Counted from the first letter of the stretch, positions 1-9,250 are shown. The stretch: 64,000 bases of DNA from Bradyrhizobium sp. WSM471 (GCF_000244915.1 NZ_CM001442.1:3906001-3970000), one strand, 5' to 3'. Notes: generated by a model not told the origin, from the sequence alone. Numbers and translations are program-made.

Positions 1-1
1 G

Positions 2-1906
2 GTGCGCTTTACCCGCGATGTCGCCAACATCACGATGGATATCGACAGCGTCGAGCAGATCGAATTCGATGCGCGCGGCGGCTCCGACAACATCACCGTC
101 GGCGACCTCACCGGGACCGGCGTCAAGCAGGTGCTGGTCGATCTCGGAGCCGTTCCGGGAGGGACGCAAGGCGACGGCGCAGCTGACACGGTGACCGTCA
201 ACGGCAGCAACGGTAATCAGCACATCGAGGTCACAGCCACGGGCACAACGGTCACGGTCACGGGGCTGCCGGAGCTCGTGACGATCGCAAATGCAGAGGC
301 GGGCAACGACCGGCTGGTCGTGCAGGCGCTCGGCGGCAACGACGTGATCGATGCATCTACGCTCGGCGCGGTGATCGGGCTGACCATCGACGGCGGTGCG
401 GGCAACGACACCATCACCGGCAGCCAGGGAGCCGACACCCTGATCGGCGGCGACGGCAACGACAAGGTCATCGGCGGCCGCGGCAATGACGTCGCGCTTC
501 TCGGCGCGGGCGACGACATCTTCACGTGGAATCCCGGTGACGGCAGCGACGTTGTCGAAGGCGGCACGGGAACCGATACGCTGGTGTTCAACGGCGCCAA
601 TGTGGCCGAGAACATGTCGATCTCGGCGAACGGAACCCGTGCGCTTCTCACCCGTGACGTCGGCGCTATCGTCATGGACCTCGACGGCATCGAGCACGTG
701 CAGATCGCGGCAGCAGGCGGCGCCGACAACATCACCGTCAACGATCTGACCGGGACAGGAATCACGCAGGTTGCCATCGACCTCAGTGCCGGCCCCGGCA
801 GCCAGAGCGGCGATGGCGCGGCGGACCGCGTGACCGTGAACGGCACGACCGGTGACGACAACATATCGGTGTTGACCTCCGGCGGATCGATCGTGGTCAA
901 CGGCCTCGCTGCGCAGGTGACGATTGCACACGCGGACGCCGGTGATGTACTCGGCATCAACGGCGGACAAGGCAATGACGTCATCAATGCGTCTTCCATA
1001 AAGGCGGGACAGTCGTTCAGCCTCAACATCAATGGCGGCGACGGCAACGACACCATCACAGGCAGTGCCGGCAATGACATCGTGAACGGCGGACGCGGCA
1101 ACGATTTCGCCAATCTCGGTGCGGGCGACGACACCTTCGTCTGGAATCCCGGCGACGGCAGCGATACCGTCGAAGGCGGGAAGGGCACCGACACGCTGGC
1201 ATTCAACGGCGCCAATATCAGCGAGACCATCAACATCTCGGCCAATGGCGGCCGGGTGCTGTTCACGCGAGATGTTGCCGCCATTGCGATGGACCTGAAC
1301 GGGGTCGAACATGTCGACTTCAATGCTCTCGGCGGTGCCGACAACATTACCGTCGGTGACCTCTCCGGCACCGGCGTCAGCCAGGTCGACCTCGATCTCG
1401 GCGCCAATGACGGCGCCGCGGATACCGTGACCATCAACGCAACCGGCGGCAACGACGTCATCACGGTGACCGAGCACGACGGCATCATCACGGTGTCGGG
1501 GCTTGGCCAGGACATCAACATCACCGATGCCGGCGCTGGCGACCGGATCGTCATCAACGGCCTCGATGGCGACGACGTCATCACGGCTTCCGGCTTGCAG
1601 GGCGGCATCCAGCTCGTCGCCAACGGCGGCAACGGCGACGACGTGCTGATCGGCGGCCCCGGCAACGACACGCTGGCGGGTGGTGCCGGTGATGACGTGC
1701 TGATCGGCGGCGGCGGTCTCGACATCCTGGACGGCGGCACCGGCAACAACGTCGTCATCCAGGGCGGAGCGTTTGCGGCCGCGATGCTGCTCAACCAGGC
1801 CATGGCGGCCAGCTTCGTTCCCGCAGGTGACGGGAACGGCGAGATGCCGCTGCCCGATCCGCACGCGACGCAGAGCCAGGTGCTCGCACCGCCGCAGCAC
1901 GCCTGA
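2..1906 (+). CDS. RTX-type repetitive calcium-binding protein, 3' part (5' end outside window)
   Basis: The reading frame is open from the window edge, so this is the C-terminal 634 residues of a larger protein. It holds three long repeats of about 213 and 205 residues, each opening with TRDV at residues 4, 217 and 422 and each running through DNITV, a DGAAD loop and a short block of RTX nonapeptides of the GGxGNDxxx kind (about residues 131-167, 345-369 and 541-582). RTX nonapeptides bind calcium and fold into parallel beta rolls outside the cell. The HlyB/HlyD-like pair directly downstream fits export by type I secretion. The last 45 residues are Ala/Pro/Gln-rich and presumably contain the uncleaved secretion signal. 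The GTG at position 2 aligns with an internal repeat residue and is not the true start. Substrate or adhesive function cannot be told from this fragment. Confidence 0.85.
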   Translation: MRFTRDVANITMDIDSVEQIEFDARGGSDNITVGDLTGTGVKQVLVDLGAVPGGTQGDGAADTVTVNGSNGNQHIEVTATGTTVTVTGLPELVTIANAEAGNDRLVVQALGGNDVIDASTLGAVIGLTIDGGAGNDTITGSQGADTLIGGDGNDKVIGGRGNDVALLGAGDDIFTWNPGDGSDVVEGGTGTDTLVFNGANVAENMSISANGTRALLTRDVGAIVMDLDGIEHVQIAAAGGADNITVNDLTGTGITQVAIDLSAGPGSQSGDGAADRVTVNGTTGDDNISVLTSGGSIVVNGLAAQVTIAHADAGDVLGINGGQGNDVINASSIKAGQSFSLNINGGDGNDTITGSAGNDIVNGGRGNDFANLGAGDDTFVWNPGDGSDTVEGGKGTDTLAFNGANISETINISANGGRVLFTRDVAAIAMDLNGVEHVDFNALGGADNITVGDLSGTGVSQVDLDLGANDGAADTVTINATGGNDVITVTEHDGIITVSGLGQDINITDAGAGDRIVINGLDGDDVITASGLQGGIQLVANGGNGDDVLIGGPGNDTLAGGAGDDVLIGGGGLDILDGGTGNNVVIQGGAFAAAMLLNQAMAASFVPAGDGNGEMPLPDPHATQSQVLAPPQHA

Positions 1907-1953
1907 CAGTAAGGCCTGATGGGATGAGCCTCACTAGCGCTCCGACGGAGGTG

Positions 1954-2106
1954 CGTTCCCTCCCCCCTTGTGGGGGAGGGTTAGGGAGAGGGGTAGCCCA
2001 GGAAAAGGTGCCGATGGTTGAAGATGCGGTGTTAGCGACCGAACGACGGAAAGAATCCCCGTGGGGCACCCCCCTACCTGTCCCTCCCCCACAAGGGGGG
2101 AGGGAA
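1954..2106. repeat. Intergenic inverted repeat pair
   Basis: Two nearly identical 26-base GC-rich segments (1954-1980 and 2080-2106) lie in opposite orientation about 100 bases apart. Each one is itself an imperfect palindrome centred on TTGT/ACAA. The flanks also match (AGCGCTCC near 1938 and GGAGCGCT near 2112), so the whole segment could fold into one long hairpin. It resembles short interspersed palindromic repeats common in intergenic DNA of Bradyrhizobium. It lies between the RTX gene and the exporter genes and could weaken read-through. Confidence 0.7.
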
Positions 2107-2186
2107 CGGATGGAGCGCTGCTGCTGGCCAAGCTTGATTCGACTTCACGCCGTGGCGTTCTCGCTGCATCGGCCCGGAGAACGCTG

Positions 2187-4319
2187 ATGACGACGAATGC
2201 GGTCTCCACCGACACGGGGCTCGATGCGTTGCTGACGCTGCTGCATCTGCAAGGTGTTGCGGCCGATCGCGAGCAGCTAAGGCACCGGCTGGGCGCGGCA
2301 AGCTTCGGCGCAGCGGATATCGTCCGCTGCGCGAGGTCTCTCGGGCTTAAAGCCCGAATCTATCGAACGCGGTGGAGCCGTCTGTCGGACACCCCGCTGC
2401 CTGCGATCGCAATGCTGCGGGACGGCGGCTTCATGGTCATCGCAAAGGCCTCCGCCGACAAGGTGCTGGTGCAGTCCCCGGAGGCGCAGCGGCCGGTGCT
2501 GATGGATCGCGACGAGCTGAGCGCGATCTGGGACGGCGGCTTGATCCTGATGGTCCGGCGCGCCGGCCTGTCCGACCTCGGGCGGCACTTCGATATCACC
2601 TGGTTCATCGGCGCGATCGGCAAATACCGGCGGCTGCTGAGCGAAGTGCTGGCGGCTTCGTTCTTCCTCCAGCTTTTTGCGCTGGTCTCGCCGCTGTTCT
2701 TCCAGGTCGTCATCGACAAGGTGCTGGTGCACCGCTCGCTGTCCACGCTCGACGTCCTCGTCATCGGCCTCGTCGTCGTCTCCCTGTTCGACACCGTGCT
2801 CGGGATCCTGCGCAATTACCTGTTTGCGCACACGACCAACCGCATCGATGTCGAGCTCGGGGCACGTCTGTTTCACCATCTGCTGGCACTGCCGATGGCC
2901 TGGTTTCAGGCCAGGCGCGTCGGAGATTCCGTGGCCCGGGTCCGTGAGCTCGAGAACATCCGCAATTTCATCACCAGCTCGTCACTGACGCTTCTCATCG
3001 ACCTGGTCTTCACCTCGGTGTTTCTGGCGGTGATGTTCGCCTATTCGGCGCAGATGAGCTTCATCGTGCTGGCATCATTCCCGTTCTACATCGCGATCTC
3101 GGCCGTGGCGACGCCGCTGTTTCGCCGCAGGCTGGACGAGAAATTCCGCCGTGGCGCCGAGAACCAGGCCTTCCTGGTCGAGAGCGTCAGCGGCATCGAA
3201 ACGCTGAAGGCAATGGCGGTCGAGCCGCAGATGCAGCGTCGCTGGGAAGAGCAGCTCGCCGGCTATGTTTCCGCAAGCTTCGGTGTCACCAGCCTCGGCA
3301 ACACGGCAAGCCAGCTCGTGCAGCTCGTCAGCAAGGTCGTCACCGCCGCCATTCTCTATGTCGGCGCCAGACTCGTGATCGGTGACGCCTTGACCGTCGG
3401 CGAGCTCGTGGCCTTCAACATCTTCGCGGGGCGGGTGTCGGCCCCGGTGCTGCGGCTCGCGCAGGTCTGGCAGGATTTTCATCAGGCGCGACTGTCGATC
3501 GCGCGGCTCGGCGACATCCTCAACAGCGCCGCGGAGCCGGCTTACTCCGCCGCCCGTGCGGGGCTGCCGCCGATCCGGGGCAACATCCGCTTCGAGCACG
3601 TGTCTTTCCGCTACCGGCCCGATGGGGCGGAGATCCTGCACGATGTCTCATTCGATATTCCAGCCGGACAAACCGTCGGCATCGTCGGATCGTCCGGCTC
3701 GGGCAAAAGCACCTTCGCCAAGCTGGTGCAGCGGCTCTACGTTCCGCAAAGCGGCCGCGTGCTGGTCGACGGAATGGATCTGATGACGACCGACCCGGCC
3801 GGGCTCCGTCGGCAGATCGGAATCGTGCTCCAGGACAACATGCTGTTCAACCGTTCGGTACGCGACAACATCGCGCTGGCCGATCCAAGCCTGCCGATGG
3901 CCCGCATCATCGACGCGGCAAAGCTGGCGGGCGCGCATGATTTCATTCTGGAGCTCCCCGAGGGCTACGATACGGTGGTCGGCGAGCGCGGCTCGACGCT
4001 CTCGGGCGGGCAGCGCCAGCGCATCGCGATTGCCCGCGCGCTGGTAGGCGATCCCCGGATCCTGATCTTCGACGAAGCCACCAGCGCGCTCGACTACGAA
4101 AGCGAGCGGATCATCCATGACAACATGAAGGAGATCGCGAAGGGCCGCACTGTCCTGATCATCGCGCACCGTCTCTCCACCGTCCGCGGCGCCGATCGCA
4201 TCTTCACCCTGGAACGCGGCCGTCTGGTCGAGGACGGCACGCATGATGCGCTGATCAAGACCGGCGGCCGCTATGCCGCCCTGCATCGTCTCCAGGGAGG
4301 CATTTATGAGGTCGGCTAG
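2187..4319 (+). CDS. Type I secretion ABC transporter, HlyB-like (permease-ATPase)
   Basis: A 710-residue protein, the usual size for HlyB. It drives ATP-dependent export of unfolded RTX substrates across both membranes together with an HlyD adaptor and an outer membrane channel. Residues 10-125 form a C39-like domain without the catalytic Cys of true C39 peptidases, as in HlyB. About five or six membrane segments follow (residues 150-430). The ATPase has Walker A GSSGSGKST near residue 500, signature LSGGQRQR near 604, Walker B ILIFDEATSALD near 626 and the switch His in IIAHRLS. I chose ATG 2187 because homologous sequence begins just after it; a longer in-frame ORF from 2061 runs through the repeat DNA. 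It overlaps the next gene by 14 bases. No TolC-type gene is in the window. Confidence 0.93.
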   Translation: MTTNAVSTDTGLDALLTLLHLQGVAADREQLRHRLGAASFGAADIVRCARSLGLKARIYRTRWSRLSDTPLPAIAMLRDGGFMVIAKASADKVLVQSPEAQRPVLMDRDELSAIWDGGLILMVRRAGLSDLGRHFDITWFIGAIGKYRRLLSEVLAASFFLQLFALVSPLFFQVVIDKVLVHRSLSTLDVLVIGLVVVSLFDTVLGILRNYLFAHTTNRIDVELGARLFHHLLALPMAWFQARRVGDSVARVRELENIRNFITSSSLTLLIDLVFTSVFLAVMFAYSAQMSFIVLASFPFYIAISAVATPLFRRRLDEKFRRGAENQAFLVESVSGIETLKAMAVEPQMQRRWEEQLAGYVSASFGVTSLGNTASQLVQLVSKVVTAAILYVGARLVIGDALTVGELVAFNIFAGRVSAPVLRLAQVWQDFHQARLSIARLGDILNSAAEPAYSAARAGLPPIRGNIRFEHVSFRYRPDGAEILHDVSFDIPAGQTVGIVGSSGSGKSTFAKLVQRLYVPQSGRVLVDGMDLMTTDPAGLRRQIGIVLQDNMLFNRSVRDNIALADPSLPMARIIDAAKLAGAHDFILELPEGYDTVVGERGSTLSGGQRQRIAIARALVGDPRILIFDEATSALDYESERIIHDNMKEIAKGRTVLIIAHRLSTVRGADRIFTLERGRLVEDGTHDALIKTGGRYAALHRLQGGIYEVG

Positions 4320-5760
4320 CACTGTGCCGGCCGCTCGGCCGGAGCAGACCGTGATCCCGTTCCGGAATGGAAAGGGCCGCCGCGCCGATGAAGTCGCCTT
4401 CCTGCCGGCGGCGCTGGAAATCACGGAAACACCGCCATCGCCGATCGGCCGCGCCATCGCCCTGGCGCTGATGCTGCTTGTCTGCGCGGCGCTGGCCTGG
4501 TCGGCCTGGGGCACGATCGACATCGTGGCCTCCGCAACCGGCAAGGTCGTGTCGAGCGGGCGAAGCAAGGTGGTCCAGCCGTTCGAGACCGGGGTGGTGC
4601 GCGCCATTCACGTGCAGGACGGGCAACCGGTCAAATCTGGCGACCTGCTGATCGAGCTTGATCCGACCGTGAACGCCGCAGAGCGCGATCGTCTGCACGA
4701 CGATCTCATGGCCGAGCGGCTCAACGTTGCGCGCCTCCGCGCCGCATTGACGGGCGGCGAAGAGATGTCCGTCGATCTCGTCGTACCAGAGGACGCCGAT
4801 CCCATGCTGGTCGCGACGCAACGGCAGCTCCTCGCCAATCAGCTCAGCGAGAACAGGGCCAAGCTCGCGGCGCTGGCACGTCAGGAAGCGCAGAAAGAGG
4901 CCGAACATCAGACCATTGCGGCGACGATTCACAAGCTTGATGCGTTGCTGCCGGTCACCCAGCAGCGTGTCGAGATCCGCAAGACGCTGATGGAGAAGGA
5001 GATCGGCTCGAAGCTGACCTACTATGAGACCCTCCAGCTCCAGATCGAGCAGCAGGAGGAGCTTCGCGTCCAGAGCAGCCGCTTGAAGGAGGCCGAGGCG
5101 GCCGTCGCAGCGATCCGGGAGACCCGCATCCAGGCCCTGGCCGAGTACAGGAAAAGTCTCTCCGACGAGCTTGCCAAAAGCGAACAGAAGGCCAATGGCG
5201 TCGCACGCGATCTGATCAAGGCGCAGCAGAGGACGAGGCTTCAGCAACTGACGTCCCCGGTCGACGGCGTCGTGCAGCAGCTCGCGGTCCACACCGTAGG
5301 CGGCGTGGTCACGCCCGCACAGTCGCTGCTGGTGATCGTGCCGACCGATACGCGGCTCGAGATCGAGGCGATGATCTCCAATCGTGACATCGGATTTGTC
5401 GAGGCCGGGCAGGGCGCCGCCATCAAGATCGATACCTTCAATTTCACCCGTTACGGGCTTCTCGCAGGCCGGGTCGTGAGCGTCTCGCAGGACGCCATCG
5501 TCCGCGATCGGCCCCAGGAGCGCGGGAGCGACCGTGCGCCCGGGACGCAACGCGACAGCAGCGAGCCCAGCGGGCAGGAGTTGAGCTACAGCGCCCGCAT
5601 CTCGCTCGATCGCAGCCAAATGCAGGTGGACGACCGCCTCGTCAATCTCTCCCCGGGGATGGCGGTGACCGTCGAGATCAGGACCGGTTCGCGTACCATC
5701 CTGAGCTATCTGCTATCGCCGCTGCAGCGCTACCGGCACGAGATCATGCGGGAGCGCTAG
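4306..5760 (+). CDS. Type I secretion membrane fusion protein, HlyD family
   Basis: A 484-residue periplasmic adaptor that should link the HlyB-like ATPase to an outer membrane channel. It has a cytosolic N-terminus, one membrane helix at about residues 49-69, a biotinyl-lipoyl half-motif (ATGKVV ... GDLLIELD), a long alpha-hairpin rich in Glu, Gln, Arg and Lys (about 130-310), and a C-terminal beta domain (TSPVDGVVQQL, then a conserved MISNRDIGFV stretch). ATG 4306 is preceded at the right distance by AGGGAGG, lies inside the end of the ATPase gene and implies translational coupling. A start 33 bases upstream is possible but has no better ribosome site. A polar insertion of about 30 residues (RPQERGSDRAP region) interrupts the late beta domain. 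Confidence 0.92.
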   Translation: MRSASTVPAARPEQTVIPFRNGKGRRADEVAFLPAALEITETPPSPIGRAIALALMLLVCAALAWSAWGTIDIVASATGKVVSSGRSKVVQPFETGVVRAIHVQDGQPVKSGDLLIELDPTVNAAERDRLHDDLMAERLNVARLRAALTGGEEMSVDLVVPEDADPMLVATQRQLLANQLSENRAKLAALARQEAQKEAEHQTIAATIHKLDALLPVTQQRVEIRKTLMEKEIGSKLTYYETLQLQIEQQEELRVQSSRLKEAEAAVAAIRETRIQALAEYRKSLSDELAKSEQKANGVARDLIKAQQRTRLQQLTSPVDGVVQQLAVHTVGGVVTPAQSLLVIVPTDTRLEIEAMISNRDIGFVEAGQGAAIKIDTFNFTRYGLLAGRVVSVSQDAIVRDRPQERGSDRAPGTQRDSSEPSGQELSYSARISLDRSQMQVDDRLVNLSPGMAVTVEIRTGSRTILSYLLSPLQRYRHEIMRER

Positions 5761-5914
5761 TTCCCGCATAATGCCGACGAAGCTTCGCCAGGCGGGCTGG
5801 CTCAGTCGGTGCGGCAAACAACAGGTTGTTCAATGACTAATTACCGGGTAGCAAAATACCGGTACTGTGCATGGGGTTGTTTTTCGGATTTTAATGTCGG
5901 CCCTTGTAGGGGCG

Positions 5915-7777
5915 TCAACCCGCCGCCTCGTCGAATTGCGTGCTTGCCTCGAGCCACTGCTCCTCGGCGCGCGCCAGCGCGTCGGCCGCATTGGCGCGGG
6001 CTTTCGATAGTTGCGCGGCCTGCTTGGGATCGCGGGTGAAGATGTCGGGCAGGGCGAGCGCAGTGTCGATCTTGGTGATGATCTCGCTGACGCGGGCGAT
6101 CTCGGTTTCGGCTTCCGCGATGCGTTTTTTCAGCGAGCCGCGATTGTCCGATCTCGGACGCTGCGGCTTCTCGCTCGCCGCGCTGCGCTCGCGCGGGGCG
6201 GGCTCGCCATTGCGCGCGGACAGCACCAGGCGGCGATATTCGTCGAGATCGCCGTCGTAATTGGTCACGGTGCGGTCGGCGACGATCCAGAGTTGATCGG
6301 CGCAGGACTCGATCAGATAGCGATCATGCGAAACCATGATGACGGCGCCGGGGAATTCGTTGATGGCTTCCGCAAGCGCGGCGCGGCTGTCGATGTCGAG
6401 ATGGTTGGTCGGCTCGTCCAGGATGATCATGTTGGGGCCGAAGAAAGTCGCCAGTCCCAGCAGGAGCCGCGCCTTCTCGCCGCCGGACAATTTTCCGACC
6501 TTGGTGTCGGCCGCCTTGCCGGAAAAGCCGATGGCGCCGGCGCGGGCGCGTACTTTCGCTTCGGGCGCCTCGCCCATCAGCTTGCGGACGTGGTCGTAGG
6601 TCGAGGCATCCTCGTTCAGTTCGTCGAGCTGGTGCTGCGCGAAATAGGCAATCGAGAGCTTGTCGGCGCGGGTCACCTTGCCCGAGAACGGCGCGAGGCG
6701 GCCGGCGAGCAGTTTCACAAGGGTCGACTTGCCGTTGCCGTTGGAACCAAGCAGCGCGATGCGGTCGTCATTGTCGACGCGCAAGGTGACGCGGTTCAGC
6801 ACGGGCGCGTTCGGATCGTAGCCGACCACGACGTTGTCGGCGGCGATGATCGGCGGCGACAGGATCTTCTCGGGCGCGGGAAAGCTGATCTCGCGCACAT
6901 CCTGGGTGACCAGCGCCGTGATCGGCTTCAGCCGCTCCAGCATTTTCACACGGGACTGCGCCTGGCGGGCTTTCGAGGCCTTGGCCTTAAAGCGGTCGAC
7001 GAAGGCCTGCAGGCGGGCGCGTTCGGCTTCCTGGCGCTTGACCGCTTTGGCATCGAGCATCTCGCGCATGGCGCGCTGCTCCTCGAAGGAGGAGTAGCTG
7101 CCCTTGTAAAGCGTGAGCTTGCCGCGCTCCAGATGCAGGATCTGGTCGACGGAGCTTTCCAGCAGGTCGCGGTCATGGCTGATCACGATCACGGTGCGCG
7201 GATAATGCGCGAGGTGATCCTCCAGCCACAGCGTGCCTTCGAGGTCGAGATAGTTGGTGGGCTCGTCGAGCAGCAACAGGTCGGGAGCGGCGAACAGCGT
7301 CGCGGCGAGCGCGACACGCATGCGCCAGCCGCCGGAGAATTCGGCGCAGGGGCGGAGCTGGTCGGTGGCCGAGAAGCCGAGGCCGGAGAGGATCGCGGCG
7401 GCGCGGCTCGGCGCCGAATGGGCGTCGATGTCGACCAGCCGGGTCTGGATCTCGGCGATCCGGTGTGGATCGGTCGCGCTCCCGGCCTCGGTGAGCAGCG
7501 CGTCGCGTTCGAGGTCGGCCTTGAGCACGACCGAGATCAGGCTCTCGGGGCCGTTCGGCGCTTCCTGCGCGAGGCTGCCGACGCGCCAACGGGGCGGCAG
7601 GGTCACCGTGCCGTGCTCGGCCGCGAGCTCGCCGCGGATCACCTTGAACAGGGTCGATTTGCCGGTGCCATTGCGACCGACCATGCCCACGCGGGATCCG
7701 GGCGTGATCTGCACGGAACTCTGGTCAATCAGAAGGCGTCCGGCGAGGCGGATGGAGAGGTCGCTGATGGAGAGCAT
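5915..7777 (-). CDS. ABC-F family ATPase (ribosome-associated, YheS/Uup-like)
   Basis: A 620-residue soluble protein with two ABC domains and no membrane segments, the hallmark of the ABC-F class that acts on the ribosome. Domain 1 has Walker A GRNGTGKST (residues 35-43) and signature FSGGWRMRVALA; domain 2 has GSNGNGKST and LSGGEKARLLLG. Both have Walker B LLDEPTNYLD or ILDEPTNHLD. Between them is a charged linker (the P-site tRNA interaction motif region, with KAVKRQEAERARLQAF). The C-terminal 100 residues are Arg/Glu/Ala-rich and likely form a coiled coil, as in Uup and YheS. It is transcribed alone on the minus strand. Whether it rescues stalled ribosomes or gives antibiotic protection cannot be judged from sequence. 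Confidence 0.92.
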   Translation of the reverse strand: MLSISDLSIRLAGRLLIDQSSVQITPGSRVGMVGRNGTGKSTLFKVIRGELAAEHGTVTLPPRWRVGSLAQEAPNGPESLISVVLKADLERDALLTEAGSATDPHRIAEIQTRLVDIDAHSAPSRAAAILSGLGFSATDQLRPCAEFSGGWRMRVALAATLFAAPDLLLLDEPTNYLDLEGTLWLEDHLAHYPRTVIVISHDRDLLESSVDQILHLERGKLTLYKGSYSSFEEQRAMREMLDAKAVKRQEAERARLQAFVDRFKAKASKARQAQSRVKMLERLKPITALVTQDVREISFPAPEKILSPPIIAADNVVVGYDPNAPVLNRVTLRVDNDDRIALLGSNGNGKSTLVKLLAGRLAPFSGKVTRADKLSIAYFAQHQLDELNEDASTYDHVRKLMGEAPEAKVRARAGAIGFSGKAADTKVGKLSGGEKARLLLGLATFFGPNMIILDEPTNHLDIDSRAALAEAINEFPGAVIMVSHDRYLIESCADQLWIVADRTVTNYDGDLDEYRRLVLSARNGEPAPRERSAASEKPQRPRSDNRGSLKKRIAEAETEIARVSEIITKIDTALALPDIFTRDPKQAAQLSKARANAADALARAEEQWLEASTQFDEAAG

Positions 7778-7848
7778 GCGGCCTTGTCACCGCACCGGCG
7801 ATCAAACGCAACCCGTTTTTCCGTGTCTGCAAGCCGGTGCTCGTCAAC

Positions 7849-8022
7849 TCAGTGCGAATCGCGCTCGCGCTGCTTCAGCTCATTGAGGAGTTGCTCGAGG
7901 TGCGTCGGCAGCCTGGCTTCGGGCCGCAGGCTCTGCTGGAGCCGTTCGCCCACCGCATCGCGGATCGAGCGGCTGGTGCGCCGGTCGATTTGCTCGCTGT
8001 CATCGGCGAAAAGACTAACCAT
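7849..8022 (-). CDS. Small NepR-like protein (57 residues)
   Basis: A short ORF upstream of the ABC-F gene on the same strand, ending 71 bases before its start. Residues 17-53 contain IRDAVGERLQQSL followed by a loop and LPTHLEQLLNEL. This pattern, a VG..L helix then a Pro-started LL..L helix, resembles NepR anti-sigma factors of the alphaproteobacterial general stress response, although the loop is about two residues shorter than usual. No PhyR or EcfG gene is nearby, so the resemblance may be only structural. I used the internal ATG at 8022, weakly preceded by GGAA; the frame stays open to 8157 without recognisable protein character. Confidence 0.5.
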   Translation of the reverse strand: MVSLFADDSEQIDRRTSRSIRDAVGERLQQSLRPEARLPTHLEQLLNELKQRERDSH

Positions 8023-8156
8023 CGCAGGGTTCCGTGTTCTCAAAGAAGCGACACGGTACCAAGTCCTTGGTCCCCAAATGGTTTCGCCACTCGCGGCGAT
8101 TGCGAGGCATTCTAGCAAAAATTGTGTGAAGCCACGCAATATCCCCTGCGAATACA

Positions 8157-8185
8157 AAGCCCCGGCGCTGGGGACGCCGGGGCTT
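8157..8185 (-). terminator. Rho-independent-type hairpin
   Basis: A perfect 11-base-pair stem (AAGCCCCGGCG with CGCCGGGGCTT) around a 7-base loop. On the minus strand it is followed by TGTATTC, a modest T-tract. It lies downstream of the small secreted protein gene ending at 8272 and probably terminates it. Confidence 0.6.
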
Positions 8186-8193
8186 CGCTTGGA

Positions 8194-8259
8194 AGGTACC
8201 TTGGGGGGCTCAGGTACCCTTGGGGTCAGGTATCCTTGGGGTCAGGTATCCTTGGAAAG
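8194..8259. repeat. Tandem repeat, about four copies of a 16-mer
   Basis: Units at 8194-8211 (18 bases, two extra), 8212-8227, 8228-8243 and 8244-8259 follow the consensus AGGTAYCCTTGGGGTC. They sit between the stop codon of the 8272-8517 gene and its terminator hairpin, so they are probably in the 3' untranslated region. There is no spacer diversity, so this is not a CRISPR array. Confidence 0.85.
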
Positions 8260-8271
8260 GTGCTGTCGGGC

Positions 8272-8517
8272 TCAGTAGCAGCGGTTGATCATCCGCCAGC
8301 GGGGTCCCCAGGGGGTCGGGACCAGCCGGCGCACATAGCAGCCGCCGTAGCCGTAGGAGACGGGGGCATAGAAGCGCGGGCCACCCCAGCCATGATGCCA
8401 GCCACCGCCGCCGCCATGACCCCAGCCGCCATGCCAATGAGCGGACGCGGAGGTCGGTGCCAGCGCGGCACCAAGCGCAACCGCGGCGATGGCGGCGAGC
8501 GAAAGTTTCCTCAACAT
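8272..8517 (-). CDS. Small secreted Gly/His/Trp-rich protein
   Basis: An 81-residue protein with a clear Sec signal peptide: a basic start, a hydrophobic stretch of Ala, Val and Leu, and likely cleavage after SASA near residue 26. The mature part is rich in Gly, His and Trp (HWHGGWGHGG and similar), then has two Cys (GGCYVRR and the C-terminal NRCY) and the motif PWGPRW. Such proteins are common and uncharacterised in Bradyrhizobium and relatives. The His/Gly-rich stretch could bind metal, but that is only inferred from composition. It is a single gene with GGAGAT upstream of the ATG, and a hairpin terminator follows. Confidence 0.8.
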   Translation of the reverse strand: MLRKLSLAAIAAVALGAALAPTSASAHWHGGWGHGGGGGWHHGWGGPRFYAPVSYGYGGCYVRRLVPTPWGPRWRMINRCY

Positions 8518-8827
8518 GGTGATCTCCTCAAATCTGTCGGCGCGGGGCTATCGCGTCGATGGAAAGGCCGCCGAAACGGTCCGCCTCGGGCAGAGGCTTT
8601 GGTTTCGATGGACCTGAGGTTATCCGAACGAGGCTGAACCAAACCCTGACGAGGCCTTCAGATTGGGTTCATTTGGGTGAAATCGTTGTAATCCATCTTG
8701 GAATTCCGGCCCCTGGGCTGCGGCGAAGCGTCCCCGAGTCGGTTTTGGCGGTCGCTTGCCGTATTGCGAAGGCGCCGATATAAGCCCGGCAACTCCGAAC
8801 CACCGTTTTCTCTTCAAGGACAACATC
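8518..8827. other. Intergenic region between divergent genes
   Basis: About 310 bases separate the minus-strand secreted protein gene and ndk. It must hold both promoters. I see no convincing ORF, RNA gene or repeat; the ORFs crossing it lack protein-like composition. An AAGGA ribosome site for ndk lies at 8816-8820. Confidence 0.5.
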
Positions 8828-9250
8828 ATGGCCATCGAACGCACCTTCTCGATCATCAAGCCCGACGCCACCGCGCGTAACCTCACCGGTGCGGTTAACG
8901 CCGTGATCGAGAAGGCGGGCCTGCGTATCGTCGCGCAGAAGCGCATCCGCATGACCAAGGAACAGGCCGAGACCTTCTATGCGGTCCACAAGGCGCGCCC
9001 CTTCTTCGGTGAGCTCGTGGACTTCATGACGTCCGGCCCCGTGGTGGTCCAGGTGCTAGAAGGCGAGGGTGCCGTCTCCAAGTATCGCGACGTGATGGGC
9101 GCGACCGATCCGTCCAAGGCGGCTGACGGGACCATCCGCAAGCTCTACGCAAAGTCGATCGGCGAGAACTCCGCGCACGGTTCGGATGCGCCGGAAACCG
9201 CTGCGATCGAGATCGCGCAGTTCTTCTCGGGTAACGAGATCGTCGGCTGA
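8828..9250 (+). CDS. ndk: Nucleoside diphosphate kinase
   Basis: A 140-residue enzyme, the normal length, that transfers the gamma-phosphate from ATP to other (d)NDPs through a phospho-histidine. The start [14 protein letters not shown] carries the conserved Lys of the KPD motif, and the active-site His lies in NSAHGSD near residue 117, followed by [18 protein letters not shown] 8828 is seven bases after AAGGA. It is probably monocistronic; the next gene starts 44 bases downstream on the same strand and may be co-transcribed. Confidence 0.97.
   Translation: MAIERTFSIIKPDATARNLTGAVNAVIEKAGLRIVAQKRIRMTKEQAETFYAVHKARPFFGELVDFMTSGPVVVQVLEGEGAVSKYRDVMGATDPSKAADGTIRKLYAKSIGENSAHGSDAPETAAIEIAQFFSGNEIVG

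Noticed and set aside
217..1803. Long minus-strand ORF antisense to the RTX gene
   Set aside because: It is the complement of a repetitive coding region; Pro/Ser/Ala-rich composition and no motif. It is a high-GC shadow.
8194..8259. Possible CRISPR-like repeats
   Set aside because: Units are directly adjacent without unique spacers.
6011..8278. 755-residue plus-strand ORF antisense to the ABC-F gene
   Set aside because: Arg/Gly/Val/Asp-rich composition and no recognisable domains; the ABC-F gene on the other strand has intact motifs throughout.
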